A stretch of 64,000 bases of DNA. Origin: an uncultured Verrucomicrobiota bacterium. Its GTDB lineage: Bacteria > Verrucomicrobiota > Kiritimatiellia > CAIVKH01. The stretch lies in the NCBI GenBank assembly GCA_937996795.1, contig CALKUH010000069.1:73346-137345 (forward strand), in the 5' to 3' direction. This document shows positions 55,501-64,000 of this stretch, piece after piece. The translations under genes and the position numbers were made by a program. Under the pieces are notes generated by a model. It was not told where the DNA came from. It was given only the letters and a program-made list of their open reading frames with translations, and did not search any database. Every line of letters starts with the position of its first letter. Position 1 is the stretch's first letter.

Positions 55501-56919
55501 ATGTTATTCAACAGCTTCCAGTTCATTTTGTTCTTCGCGGTCGTCTTCGGGCTCTACGCGGCGCTGCCGCGGCGCGGGCAGAATGCGCTGCTGCTCGTCG
55601 CGAGCTATACGTTCTACGGCGCGTGGGACTGGCGCTTCCTCGGCCTGCTCGCGTTCTCCACGGTGGCGGACTACTACTTCGGGCGGTGGATTGAGGCGTC
55701 GGACGACACGCGGTGCCGCAAGCAGCTGGTCGCCGCGAGCATGGTGGTGAACCTGACGTTCCTCGGGTTCTTCAAATACTTCAATTTCTTCCTCGATAGT
55801 TTCGCCGACCTCTGCGGCTGGTTCGGGTTCACGCCGGACCTGCCGACGCTGAAGATCATCCTGCCGGTCGGCATCTCGTTCTACACGTTCCAGTCGATGA
55901 GCTATGTCATCGATGTCTACCGCAAGCGCCTGACGGCGTCGCGCAGCCTCGCGGATTTCTCGCTGTTCGTGGCGTTCTTCCCTCAGCTGGTCGCCGGGCC
56001 GATCGAGCGCGCGACGAATCTGCTCGCGCAGATCACGTCCGACCGCCGCATCAGCCACTTCGGCCTCACGCACGGCGGCTACCTGATCCTGTGGGGGTTC
56101 TTCCAGAAAATCTTCGTCGCGGACAACCTCGCGATGATTTCGGACCACATCTTCGCCGCCGGCGCAAATCCCGCGGGCAACCAGGTCGTGCTCGGCGGCT
56201 TTACGTTTTTTGTCCAGATCTACTGCGACTTCGCCGGCTACTCGAACATCGCGCGCGGCCTCGCGCTGTGCATGGGCTTCCGCTTCATGCTCAACTTCAA
56301 CCTGCCGTTGCTCGCTGCGAGCCCGTCCGACTTCTGGGGCCGCTGGCACCTGAGCTTCTCCACGTGGCTGCGCGACTACCTCTTCACGCCGCTCGGCGGA
56401 TTCCGCAAGGGGCCGTGGCTCGCCTACCGGAACCTGTTCATCACGATGGCGCTCTGCGGGCTTTGGCACGGCGCGGCGTGGCACTTCGTAATCTGGGGGC
56501 TCTATGAGGGGCTGTGTCTCGCGGCCCACCGCACGCTGCAGGCCTTTAAGCCCATGGCGAAACTGGGCGACTGGCTGGTGCGCTACGGCGTGACGCTGGC
56601 GCTGTGCATCCTGTTCCGGTTCACGCTCGATGCCTTCGGCGCGATCCTGTTCCGCTCGCAATCGATGGGCCAGGTCGGCGACCTGCTCGGGGCCGTCGCC
56701 GCGGGATGGGGTCCGTTCGACGCCCACGCCTGGGCGCGCTTCGCCTTCTACTGCCTGCCGCTGTTCGCCATGGAAATCGTCCAGTACCGCGCGCGCGACC
56801 AGTACGCCGTGATGAAATGGCCGCTGCTCGCGCGCGTCGCCGTCTACCTGGCGCTCTTCTACGGCATCGTCATTTTCGGAATGCAACATGCGCAATCGTT
56901 CATCTATTTCCAGTTCTAG
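55501..56919 (+). CDS. MBOAT-family O-acyltransferase (AlgI/DltB-like)
   Basis: 472 residues with about 11 membrane helices. Start chosen at MLFNSFQFILFF, preceded by GGCGGAG. Typical MBOAT segments: ILPVGISFYTFQSMSYVIDVYR, DFSLFVAFFPQLVAGPIERA, DFWGRWHLSFSTWLRDYLFTPLG and the active histidine in GLWHGAAWHFVIWGLYEG. It transfers acyl groups, usually acetyl, to an extracellular polysaccharide or lipid. Its 3' end overlaps the next gene by 32 bp. Confidence 0.93.
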   Translation: MLFNSFQFILFFAVVFGLYAALPRRGQNALLLVASYTFYGAWDWRFLGLLAFSTVADYYFGRWIEASDDTRCRKQLVAASMVVNLTFLGFFKYFNFFLDSFADLCGWFGFTPDLPTLKIILPVGISFYTFQSMSYVIDVYRKRLTASRSLADFSLFVAFFPQLVAGPIERATNLLAQITSDRRISHFGLTHGGYLILWGFFQKIFVADNLAMISDHIFAAGANPAGNQVVLGGFTFFVQIYCDFAGYSNIARGLALCMGFRFMLNFNLPLLAASPSDFWGRWHLSFSTWLRDYLFTPLGGFRKGPWLAYRNLFITMALCGLWHGAAWHFVIWGLYEGLCLAAHRTLQAFKPMAKLGDWLVRYGVTLALCILFRFTLDAFGAILFRSQSMGQVGDLLGAVAAGWGPFDAHAWARFAFYCLPLFAMEIVQYRARDQYAVMKWPLLARVAVYLALFYGIVIFGMQHAQSFIYFQF

Positions 56920-57865
56920 GCTGCTCCGCTCGGGGTTGCTCTGGACGCTGCTGGCGGTGCTCGTCATCGAGTGGCCGCTGGGCCGCGTGCTGCCTGCGCA
57001 CTATTTCCGCCACGAGGTGGACGAACTGCTGCACGCCCTCGATCACCGCGCGTATTCCGCGCGCATCCTGTCGCTCGGCAACAGCGTCGGGCGCCAGCTC
57101 GACATGGGCATCGCGAAGGTGGAGCCCGGCTTTCTCGAGCCGATGGCGTCGAACGGATCCCTCGAAACCACCGGGCAGTACCTGCTGCTGCGCCGCTACC
57201 TCGAGCGCAATCCCGCGCCGGAGATCCTCGTGCTCTGGCTCGACAACCCCTTCGCCGGCAGCCTCGACCTCATCTACACCGAGAACTACATCAAGCGCTG
57301 CTTCTTGCGCTGGCGCGAGATCGGCCTGCTCGCCGTGTGGAAGGGCAGCCCGTCCTTCACCGCGGGCATGATCGCCTACAAGCTGCTTCCGAGCTTCCGC
57401 TACCGGATGGACCTGCAGCAGGAATTCCCGTTCCTCGACGTGACGCGCGTGCACCTCGACCTGCAGAACGCGCAGCGCGCGCAAACCGGGATTGGCAAAC
57501 CCACGAGCGCATTCTCCCGCGCGTGGCAGCGCCGGCTGCACGGCGACCACTCGCTCTCCACGGTCGCCTTTGAACGGCTGCTCGCCCTGTGCCAGGCGCG
57601 CGGCATCCAGGTCTACCTGGTCCCCGTGCCGATGCCGCGGAAGGAATTCGAGCGGCGCGAAAACAAACTCGGCCGCACCGAAATCAACGCGCGCCTCGCG
57701 GACCTGCAGGCGCGCTATCCCGTGCTGCACTACCAGCCCGCGGCGCGCCCGTATCCGGACGACTGGTTCCCCGACAACACGCATTTTGCGCCCGACTATG
57801 TGCCCGCGATTTCCCGCGAATACCTTGCGTTCCTGAAGGAGTGGATGGCGGATGACCCTCGCTGA
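56888..57865 (+). CDS. SGNH/AlgJ-like membrane-anchored partner of the MBOAT protein
   Basis: 325 residues. One N-terminal membrane anchor (about 11-30), then an SGNH-like domain: block I ILSLGNSVGRQ (serine in GNSV in place of GDS), LVLWLDNPFAG, VYLVPVPMPR, and a final DNTHFAPDYV with the Asp-x-x-His pair. This pairing with an MBOAT protein is typical of polysaccharide O-acetylation, where the SGNH partner makes the periplasmic transfer. Overlaps both neighbours. Confidence 0.72.
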   Translation: MRNRSSISSSRLLRSGLLWTLLAVLVIEWPLGRVLPAHYFRHEVDELLHALDHRAYSARILSLGNSVGRQLDMGIAKVEPGFLEPMASNGSLETTGQYLLLRRYLERNPAPEILVLWLDNPFAGSLDLIYTENYIKRCFLRWREIGLLAVWKGSPSFTAGMIAYKLLPSFRYRMDLQQEFPFLDVTRVHLDLQNAQRAQTGIGKPTSAFSRAWQRRLHGDHSLSTVAFERLLALCQARGIQVYLVPVPMPRKEFERRENKLGRTEINARLADLQARYPVLHYQPAARPYPDDWFPDNTHFAPDYVPAISREYLAFLKEWMADDPR

Positions 57866-58799
57866 ATACGATCAACGCTGGAACGCCCTGCTGTCCGCCT
57901 GGCAGGCGCTGCACCGCGCGACCGACACGCCGGAAAGCGCGGCCGCGGTCCGCGCCGCGCACGGCGCCCTGCGCGCGCTCGGTGCGTATGCCGTGACGTG
58001 CGGCGAGGCGCAGGGCTCGGGCCGCGCGGCCGAGGAGTCCGCCGCGCTCGCGCTGGCGGAGCGCATGCGCGCGGACGGCGTGCTCGCGGAGGCGGAACTG
58101 GAGGCCCTGCGCGCGCTCGCGCCGCGCGTGCGCGATCTCGCGGCGTTCACCGCCTACTCCGAGTCACGCGACCGCGCGTGCGTGCTGCTGGTGAGCCAGT
58201 CGCTGCCCGGCTTGTGGCGGATGGTCCAGGTGTTGCAGGACGAACTGCGCGCGCAGCGACCGGCGTCGTTTTATTTCCGTCGCGCCCGGCGCATCGCCGC
58301 GGGCGCGGCTGTTGTGGCCGCCGTGTTCCTCGCCGCGCAGGGCGCGCGCGTCGCGCACGGCTTGTGGCAGGACGACGGCTGGCGCGTGACGTATTTTTAC
58401 AGTGCGGAACTCAAGCGCCCGCTCGCGGTGCGCGGGGAACCGGTCCTCAATCGAAACTACGGCGCGCGCGCGCCGGCGTTCCCGATCCGCCACGACCGCT
58501 GGTCCTCGCGCTGGGACGGACGGTTGCAGATCGAACAGGCGGACGACTACACCTTCGTCGTGCAGGCCAACGACGGCTATCGCCTGTATATCAACGACGA
58601 GCTGCTGCTCGACGCGTGGCGCGAACAGAGCTGGCAGGGCAGCTTCCGCAAAGTCTCCGTCCGCCTCGACCCCGGCCTCCACACCGTCCGCGTGGACCAC
58701 TTCGACCATTTCGGCGACGCCGCCATCCGCGTCCGCTGGTCCGGCGGCCCCATCCCCCGCGACACCCCCCTCGGCGCCCCGCAGGTGCGGAAGCCGTAG
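57852..58799 (+). CDS. Membrane protein with extracytoplasmic PA14 domain
   Basis: 315 residues. A helical, alanine-rich N-terminal part, one membrane helix (about 146-166, AAGAAVVAAVFLAAQGARVA), and a PA14-type beta-barrel (SSRWDGRLQIEQADDYTFVV, NDGYRLYINDELLLDAW, DPGLHTVRVDHFDHFGDAAIRVRWSG). PA14 domains usually bind carbohydrate. It overlaps the SGNH-like gene by 14 bp and completes the three-gene operon. Confidence 0.82.
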   Translation: MTLAEYDQRWNALLSAWQALHRATDTPESAAAVRAAHGALRALGAYAVTCGEAQGSGRAAEESAALALAERMRADGVLAEAELEALRALAPRVRDLAAFTAYSESRDRACVLLVSQSLPGLWRMVQVLQDELRAQRPASFYFRRARRIAAGAAVVAAVFLAAQGARVAHGLWQDDGWRVTYFYSAELKRPLAVRGEPVLNRNYGARAPAFPIRHDRWSSRWDGRLQIEQADDYTFVVQANDGYRLYINDELLLDAWREQSWQGSFRKVSVRLDPGLHTVRVDHFDHFGDAAIRVRWSGGPIPRDTPLGAPQVRKP

Positions 58800-58833
58800 G
58801 GTGCTGGCGCAACTCTTGCTGCATTAAGTAGGC

Positions 58834-61251
58834 ATGAGGGGTGTTTGTTTGCTGGTCGGCTGTTGGGCCGCGGTGGCGGTGTGTGCCGCGCCGCCGGAGC
58901 GGTGGGTTTCGCGCGGGCCGGGCGGTGGCGGCGCGTTTTTTAGTCCGGCCATTAATCCATTTAATACCGACGAGGCGTGGGTCGGGTCGGACATGAGCGA
59001 TCTGTTCCACTCGCGCGATTTCGGGCGGACGTGGGACACGGTGAATTTCCGCGTGCTGCAGGGAGGGAACCAGGACGGGCGGATGCGTTTTACCTCCGTC
59101 CCGCACGTGCGTTACGCGCTCAACGATGGCGTGCCGTCGCGCTCGTTCGACAGCGGCGTCACCTGGACGGCCATCCCGCACAACGCGGGGTCGCCGTCGG
59201 TCTATGCGCTGCACGCGGACCCCGGCCGCACGGGACGCCTCATGGTCAGCACCTACACGACGCTGTACCTGTCCACCAACGCGGGCGCGACGTGGCGCGG
59301 GGTGTACACGAACACGGACCTGCTGTTCGCGGGCGTGTTCTGGGATGGCGATGTGATCGCGGCGGGGACGCGGCCGGGCGTTGCGCTTTCCACGAATGGC
59401 GGCGCGACGTTCTCATTTGTTGGAAAAACCGGCATCCCGGCGGGCGAGGAGCTGGTGTCGTTCGCCGGGGCGCGCGAGGGCGCGGCGGTCCGCTGGTATG
59501 CCGTGACGTTCGCGGCGGGCGACGCCGATCCCGGCGTGCAGGGCTCGTCCTACGGCAGCTATCGCGGCGTGTATCGCCTCGATGGCGGCACGGGCGCGTG
59601 GGTCGTCGCGACGAACGGGCTCGGCGCGAACCGCCCCTTCCTGCTCGGGCTGAGCCCGACAAATGCGCAGCTCGTCTATGCCGCGGGCGAGGACGGGCTC
59701 GGCCAGCCGTCGGTGGTGAAGTCCGTGAATGGCGGCGTCACGTGGACGCAGGTGCTGCGGTGCACGGGGAACGCAAACGTCGCGACGGGGTGGAGCGGCG
59801 ACGATCCCGGCGCGTGGAACTGGAAGAAGTGGTCGTTCGGCGAATGCGCGATGGGCTTCACGGTGTGCGCGTCCGATCCCGCGCGCGCGATGATCACCGA
59901 CTTCGGCTTCATCCACGTCACGACGAACGGCGGCGCCTCGTGGCGGCAGGCGTACGTGTGGGCGCAGCACGAGAACGCGATCGGCGCGGCGGCGGTCAAA
60001 ACGAATTTCTACGCGGGCAACGGCGCGGAGGACACGTCGTGCTGGTGGCTCTCGTGGTTCGACAGCAACACGATGTTCTGCTCGTTCACCGACATCCGCG
60101 GCATGTGGAGCACGAACGGCGGGCGCGCGTGGATGAACCCGCCGACGCTCGCCTACAACAGCACCTACTGCGCCGTGCAGCACCCGACCAACGGATTTGT
60201 CTACGGCGCGATGTCGTCCGTGCACGACCTCTACGCGTGGGACCGCTACTGCCAGGACGCGTACATCGACGGCGGGTCCGGCGCCGTGATGGTGTCGACG
60301 AACAAGGGCCGGACGTGGGCGACGCTGAAGAATCTCGGGCGACCCGTCGTGCACGTCGCGCTCGACCCGAACCGACCCGAACGCCTGTATGCCTCGATGG
60401 TCCACAGCGCGAGTGGCGGGATCTACCGCACGACGAACCTCTCCGCGGGCGCGGCGTCCGTGTGGACGGCCCTCGCCGCGCCGCCGCGCACGCAGGGGCA
60501 TCCCTACAACATCCACGTGCTCGACGACGGCACGCTCGTCGCGACGTACAGCGCGCGCATCGCGTCGGGGAATTTCCAGCCGAGCGCCGGTGTGTTCGTC
60601 AGCACCAACGACGGCGCGAGCTGGCTCGATCGCAGCCACACGAACCTGCACTACTACACCAAGGACCTCACCGTGGATCCGCACGATCCCGCGCAGCAGA
60701 CGTGGTACGCGGGCGTGTGGGGCGAGTGGGGCAATTCGTCGGGCCGCGGCGGGCTCTACCGCACCACGAACCGCGGCATTGCGTGGACGCGGATCACGAC
60801 GAACCTCAAGGCGGTCAGCGGCTGCGCCATCGCGCCGGATGACCCCGACGAAATGTACGTGCTCACCGAGGACCAGGGCTTGTGGTACAGCGCGAACCGG
60901 CGCGACGCGCAGCCGGTGTTCGAGCCGGTGTTGGGGTATCCGTTCCGGTTCCCGACGCGTGTGTTTTTCAATTCGCACGACCTGAACGAGGTCTGGGTGA
61001 CGAGTTTCGGCAACGGCCCGCGCCTCGCGCGCCGCGTCGAGCCGGAGCCGGTCCTGCACGCCCTGTCGGTGGCGTCGAACGAGGTGCGCGTGGCGGTCCG
61101 CGCCGCGCACGGCCAGCGCGTGGAGTTGCAGGCGGGCGATGCGGTCGGCGCGTGGACGGGTGCGGGCGCGCAGCGCGCCTTCGTCGAAGACCTGTGGTTT
61201 ACGCTTCCGGACGACGCGACGCGCCTCCTGCGTGCTGAAGTGCGCGAGTGA
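58834..61251 (+). CDS. Secreted BNR/sortilin-type beta-propeller protein (GH74-like fold)
   Basis: 805 residues. Signal peptide at about 1-19 (VCLLVGCWAAVAVCAAPP). The body has at least eight Asp-box-like repeats of the form S(T/V)N(G/K)G.TW (TFDSGVTW, STNAGATWRG, STNGGATFSF, TNGGASWRQ, STNKGRTWATL, STNDGASWLD), typical of sialidase, sortilin and xyloglucanase propellers. A catalytic pair of aspartates of GH74 could not be confirmed, so enzymatic activity is open. The likely role is degradation or binding of a glycan. Confidence 0.8.
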   Translation: MRGVCLLVGCWAAVAVCAAPPERWVSRGPGGGGAFFSPAINPFNTDEAWVGSDMSDLFHSRDFGRTWDTVNFRVLQGGNQDGRMRFTSVPHVRYALNDGVPSRSFDSGVTWTAIPHNAGSPSVYALHADPGRTGRLMVSTYTTLYLSTNAGATWRGVYTNTDLLFAGVFWDGDVIAAGTRPGVALSTNGGATFSFVGKTGIPAGEELVSFAGAREGAAVRWYAVTFAAGDADPGVQGSSYGSYRGVYRLDGGTGAWVVATNGLGANRPFLLGLSPTNAQLVYAAGEDGLGQPSVVKSVNGGVTWTQVLRCTGNANVATGWSGDDPGAWNWKKWSFGECAMGFTVCASDPARAMITDFGFIHVTTNGGASWRQAYVWAQHENAIGAAAVKTNFYAGNGAEDTSCWWLSWFDSNTMFCSFTDIRGMWSTNGGRAWMNPPTLAYNSTYCAVQHPTNGFVYGAMSSVHDLYAWDRYCQDAYIDGGSGAVMVSTNKGRTWATLKNLGRPVVHVALDPNRPERLYASMVHSASGGIYRTTNLSAGAASVWTALAAPPRTQGHPYNIHVLDDGTLVATYSARIASGNFQPSAGVFVSTNDGASWLDRSHTNLHYYTKDLTVDPHDPAQQTWYAGVWGEWGNSSGRGGLYRTTNRGIAWTRITTNLKAVSGCAIAPDDPDEMYVLTEDQGLWYSANRRDAQPVFEPVLGYPFRFPTRVFFNSHDLNEVWVTSFGNGPRLARRVEPEPVLHALSVASNEVRVAVRAAHGQRVELQAGDAVGAWTGAGAQRAFVEDLWFTLPDDATRLLRAEVRE

Positions 61252-61254
61252 CGA

Positions 61255-61557
61255 TTATCCGTGGCCCGGTCGTTTGATCGTGAACTTGCGTGGCGTGGGC
61301 GGCGGCAGGCGGAACTCGGGCGGCAGGTCGATCCGCATCGTGGAGCCCTTGTCTTCCTCCGGCTTGGGCGCGGGATTCACGAAGGTCGGCTTGGCCGGTG
61401 TCTCCGGCTCGGCGTGGTACGCAGTGGCCTGGCCGGTCGTGACGGGGACCTTGATGATCGTCGCGCACGAAGGGCACTCCACGAAGAGGCCCGCGAGGTC
61501 CGGCGGGGCGTCGAGGTTCTGGCCGCATTTGGGACAATCAAAATTAATGTCGCTCAT
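61255..61557 (-). CDS. Small zinc-ribbon protein
   Basis: 100 residues from MSDINFDCPKCG. The N-terminal ribbon has two pairs of cysteines, CPKC at residues 8-11 and CPSC at 29-32. The remaining part is proline-rich and disordered. It is convergent with the BNR gene with 3 bp between stops. Such ribbons are frequent in planctomycete and verrucomicrobial proteins; no function is assigned. Confidence 0.7.
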   Translation of the reverse strand: MSDINFDCPKCGQNLDAPPDLAGLFVECPSCATIIKVPVTTGQATAYHAEPETPAKPTFVNPAPKPEEDKGSTMRIDLPPEFRLPPPTPRKFTIKRPGHG

Positions 61558-61700
61558 GAAGGCATTCGCTGTTGGTTCACCTTGACCATAGCACAGCGGA
61601 CGGCGCGCAACCATGCACATTTCCCGGGGCTCTTCCCGGGCTGGGCGCGCTTGAAAAAGAATGGCGCGGGCCGCGCGGCTCGCACATAGTGTTTCGCTTC

Positions 61701-62981
61701 ATGGATTCGTCCTCCAAATTCTCGCGCACGGCGTTCCGCGGCTTTCGCCAGCGGCTGCGCCTGTTGAGCCTGGTGGTCGGGCTGTTCGTGGGGCTGGCCG
61801 GTCTCGTGTTTGTTGCAGTGGGCTTTACGAAACTGGAGCCACAGCGCGGGCAGTTGCTGGGGATGGGCGCGTGGGCGGGCGCGGCCGGCCTCGCGTTGAT
61901 CGTGGTGCGCGCGATGATTTTTGTCCTGCCGGATTTCCGGGAGATGCGGCGCTCGCCCAGCCACCAGTTGCGCAAGGATGAATACGGGGTCCGCCGGAAA
62001 AAAGTCTCGTCCGCCCGCTCGCGCGAGGGCGGGGTGCTGGTGCTGATGCTCGTGCTCACCGGCCTGGTCGCGGCGCTGCTGCTGCAATCGCAGGCGCTGG
62101 CGCGCGCCCGTTCCGCGCGCGACGCCGTCACGCGCGAACGCGCCGAGCTGCGCCTCGCGGCCACGGAGGGCGTGCGCGCCGCGCTCCGGCGCCTCGCGGA
62201 TGACGAGGACCTCGGCGTGGACACCACGAATGAGGCGTGGGCCGCGACGCTGGACCTTGAAACGCCGCTCGGCCTCTCCACGCGCGTGCGCGTCCGCGAC
62301 GAACAGTCCCGCTTTGACCTCAACAATCTCGCCGCGCCGTCGACGCCGGGCCAGCGGTCGAGCGAGGACGCCGCGCTGGACCTGCAAACCCTGTGCGGCG
62401 AATTCACGCCCACGCCGCGCACCGAGGCGCTGCGCGATTTCATCGACGACAACAACGCCGGCGCGAAGGAGGGCGATTTCTACCTCCGCCGCGACCCGCC
62501 CGCCCGCTGCCCGGACCGCGTGCTCTACGGCTGGCGCGAGCTGATGGCGGTGGATGGATGGGACACCAACGCGCTCGCGCGGCGCCCGCTGGAAAGCACA
62601 CTGCGCTCCTTCGACGGGAGCCTCGTGGACAATGTCACGCTGCTCCCCCTCGCGCGCGCCCGCCCGCTGGCGGTCAACATCAACACCGCGTCGCGCGAGA
62701 CCCTCCGTGCGGTCGTGGGCCTCGAGAACGACACGCTGGTGGACACGATCCTCACGCTGCGGGCGATCCGCCCGATCCGCCAGCTTGATGTCTTCGCCGT
62801 GGCGATCGGCGCGGATGCGTTCGAGCGCATCCGTCCGCTGCTCGACGTGCGCAGCCAGTATTTCCGCATCGAGGCCGCCGCGGAATCCCGCGAGCGGCGG
62901 CTCACGCTCTTTGTGCTGGCGACACGGCGGGATGACGGTCGCGTCGAAATCGTGCAGTGGGCGGAGGCCTCGACGTCATGA
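61701..62981 (+). CDS. gspK: Type II secretion minor pseudopilin GspK with extra N-terminal membrane domain
   Basis: 426 residues. The first 110 residues contain two membrane helices (LSLVVGLFVGLAGLVFVAVGF and GAWAGAAGLALIVVRAMIFVLP) and a basic linker. Then follows SREGGVLVLMLVLTGLVAALLL, which resembles a prepilin helix, and the GspK body (VRVRDEQSRFDLNNLA, VNINTASRETLRAVVGL). GspK normally begins with a short prepilin leader; here the helix lies 110 residues in. An internal ATG at 61944 could be the true start of a separate gspK (345 residues). ATGA overlap with gspL. Confidence 0.8.
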   Translation: MDSSSKFSRTAFRGFRQRLRLLSLVVGLFVGLAGLVFVAVGFTKLEPQRGQLLGMGAWAGAAGLALIVVRAMIFVLPDFREMRRSPSHQLRKDEYGVRRKKVSSARSREGGVLVLMLVLTGLVAALLLQSQALARARSARDAVTRERAELRLAATEGVRAALRRLADDEDLGVDTTNEAWAATLDLETPLGLSTRVRVRDEQSRFDLNNLAAPSTPGQRSSEDAALDLQTLCGEFTPTPRTEALRDFIDDNNAGAKEGDFYLRRDPPARCPDRVLYGWRELMAVDGWDTNALARRPLESTLRSFDGSLVDNVTLLPLARARPLAVNINTASRETLRAVVGLENDTLVDTILTLRAIRPIRQLDVFAVAIGADAFERIRPLLDVRSQYFRIEAAAESRERRLTLFVLATRRDDGRVEIVQWAEASTS

Positions 62982-64000
62982 GCGTGGGGCGCATGGCGGT
63001 GGGCGTGGATGTGGACGGCGGCCGCGTGTGGCGTGTCGAGGCGCGGCGTAAACGCGGGCGCCCGTCGTTCCGCGCGGTGGAGCAGGGCGCCGGGTCCGCG
63101 GCTGCGTCGGTGGCCGCCGCGCTGCCGGCCTGCGCCGGGTTCGTGCGCCGGCTGACCGCGCCGCTCGACTCGCCCGCGAAGGCGTTGCGCGTGTTGCCGT
63201 CGCTGCTCGACATCGAATTGCCATTCCCGCTCGAGTCCTGCGCGCACGGATTCATTGATTGCGCGAAGGCGCCGGGCGGGGGCGTCGAAGCGCTCGCCCT
63301 CGCGGCGCGCACCGAGGACGTCACCGCGCACCTGGAGCGGTTGCGCGCACAGGGCGTGGACCCGCTGCTGTTGACGCACGAGGCCGTTGCGCTCTGGGGG
63401 CAGGCGGCGGATGAACATCCGCTCGCGCGCGAACAGGTCCGCCTCGTGGCCTATCTCGGCGCCGACCGCATCAGCCTCGCGGCGGGAACCGGGCGCGGGC
63501 TCGACGCAGCCACCGGCTTGCGCCAGGGCCTGCGCGAATTGTTTGCGGACGCCGCACCGCCCGCCGCGCGCCAGGTCATCGCCCAGCGGCTCGCGCCGTG
63601 GTGGCGCGCGCAGCAGGCCCGCCTGGGCGGCGGGGGGCATGTGATCTGGTGCGGACCCGGCGCGACGGATGCGCAGCGTGTGCGCGAGGTGTCGGCCCTG
63701 TTGTTCGGCGGCGAGCCGCCCAAGTCCGTGCCGGTGAAGGAGCCTGAATATCTGTTGCCGCGCGGACTGGCGGCGCGGCTGCTGGCGCATCCGGCGGGGG
63801 AGGGCAACCTGCGCAGCGGCGCCCTCGCGCATCCCGGCGCGGAGCGCGCGTCGCGCCAGCGGGACGCGCGACGCCTCGCGGCCCTCGCCGCGTCGGCGTT
63901 GTTGCTGGCCGGCCTGAGCGCCGGCTGGCGCGTGCTGCTGGACCACGAAAAGAACCGGTGGCAGCAGCGCTTGGTCGCGGAGGCCGCGACGCTTGCGGGC
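62978..64000 (+). CDS. gspL: Type II secretion protein GspL/PilM-like, partial
   Basis: Runs off the window end; 341 codons are present from ATG at 62978, which overlaps the gspK stop (ATGA). The N terminus MAVGVDVDGGRVWRVEARR and VRLVAYLGADRISLAAG are actin-like segments of the cytoplasmic GspL/PilM fold, and a membrane helix lies at LAALAASALLLAGLSAGW near residue 310. GspL links the cytoplasmic ATPase to the inner-membrane platform. The gene order gspK-gspL supports it. Confidence 0.75.
   Translation, partial: MSVGRMAVGVDVDGGRVWRVEARRKRGRPSFRAVEQGAGSAAASVAAALPACAGFVRRLTAPLDSPAKALRVLPSLLDIELPFPLESCAHGFIDCAKAPGGGVEALALAARTEDVTAHLERLRAQGVDPLLLTHEAVALWGQAADEHPLAREQVRLVAYLGADRISLAAGTGRGLDAATGLRQGLRELFADAAPPAARQVIAQRLAPWWRAQQARLGGGGHVIWCGPGATDAQRVREVSALLFGGEPPKSVPVKEPEYLLPRGLAARLLAHPAGEGNLRSGALAHPGAERASRQRDARRLAALAASALLLAGLSAGWRVLLDHEKNRWQQRLVAEAATLAG

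Overview
The window is a GC-rich, gene-dense bacterial chromosome segment with 60 protein-coding genes that I can support and no rRNA, tRNA, CRISPR array or transposase that I can see. The organism is probably an anaerobic or facultative member of the PVC superphylum (Kiritimatiellota, Verrucomicrobiota or Lentisphaerota type). The reasons are a PEP-CTERM surface protein, pyruvate:ferredoxin oxidoreductase with two [NiFe] hydrogenases, a GH2 glycosidase, class I HMG-CoA reductase, and zinc-ribbon and type II secretion genes of the style common in that group. The assignment is inference; no marker gene in the window fixes it.

Layout. 0-11 kb is housekeeping: peroxiredoxin, fatty-acid desaturase, a stand-alone RecB/Cas4-like nuclease, a leftward dapA-dapB-folK-GH2 run, rpsB-tsf, queF and a methyltransferase. 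11.2-30.1 kb is one uninterrupted leftward run for hydrogen and ferredoxin metabolism: pyruvate:ferredoxin oxidoreductase, a DHOD-like flavoprotein, a small ferredoxin, a six-subunit membrane-bound Ech hydrogenase, a cyclic-nucleotide sensor, a five-subunit NAD-linked Hox hydrogenase, a maturation protease, hypA and hypB. It continues almost without a gap into queE-queC-queD. Together these genes can oxidise pyruvate to reduced ferredoxin, make H2 at an ion-pumping Ech complex, and exchange electrons between NAD(H) and H2 through Hox.

30.1-45.3 kb is mixed: a ferritin-like helical protein, a PEP-CTERM protein, an NlpC/P60-like protein, a YihY-cNMP fusion, a three-gene ExbB/ExbD/ExbD motor with a very long tail on the ExbB-like subunit, XdhC, a GT2 glycosyltransferase with a PEGA protein, AlkC with an internally duplicated small basic protein, and RdgB.

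45.4-55.5 kb is the most striking region. Seven genes stand in two convergent, translationally coupled operons: a YghO-like GNAT, an OleC-like adenylating enzyme, a UbiA prenyltransferase and a PEP-synthase/rifampicin-phosphotransferase-like enzyme on the right-going side; a SEC59/VTE5-like CTP-dependent kinase, a BtaA-like DUF3419 protein and HMG-CoA reductase on the left-going side. The whole block lies between two perfect 28-bp direct repeats 10 kb apart. I read it as a candidate undescribed isoprenoid-lipid biosynthetic island.

55.5-64 kb holds an MBOAT/SGNH-like/PA14 operon, a large secreted BNR-repeat protein, a zinc-ribbon protein, and the start of a type II secretion operon (gspK with an extra membrane domain, then gspL running off the end).
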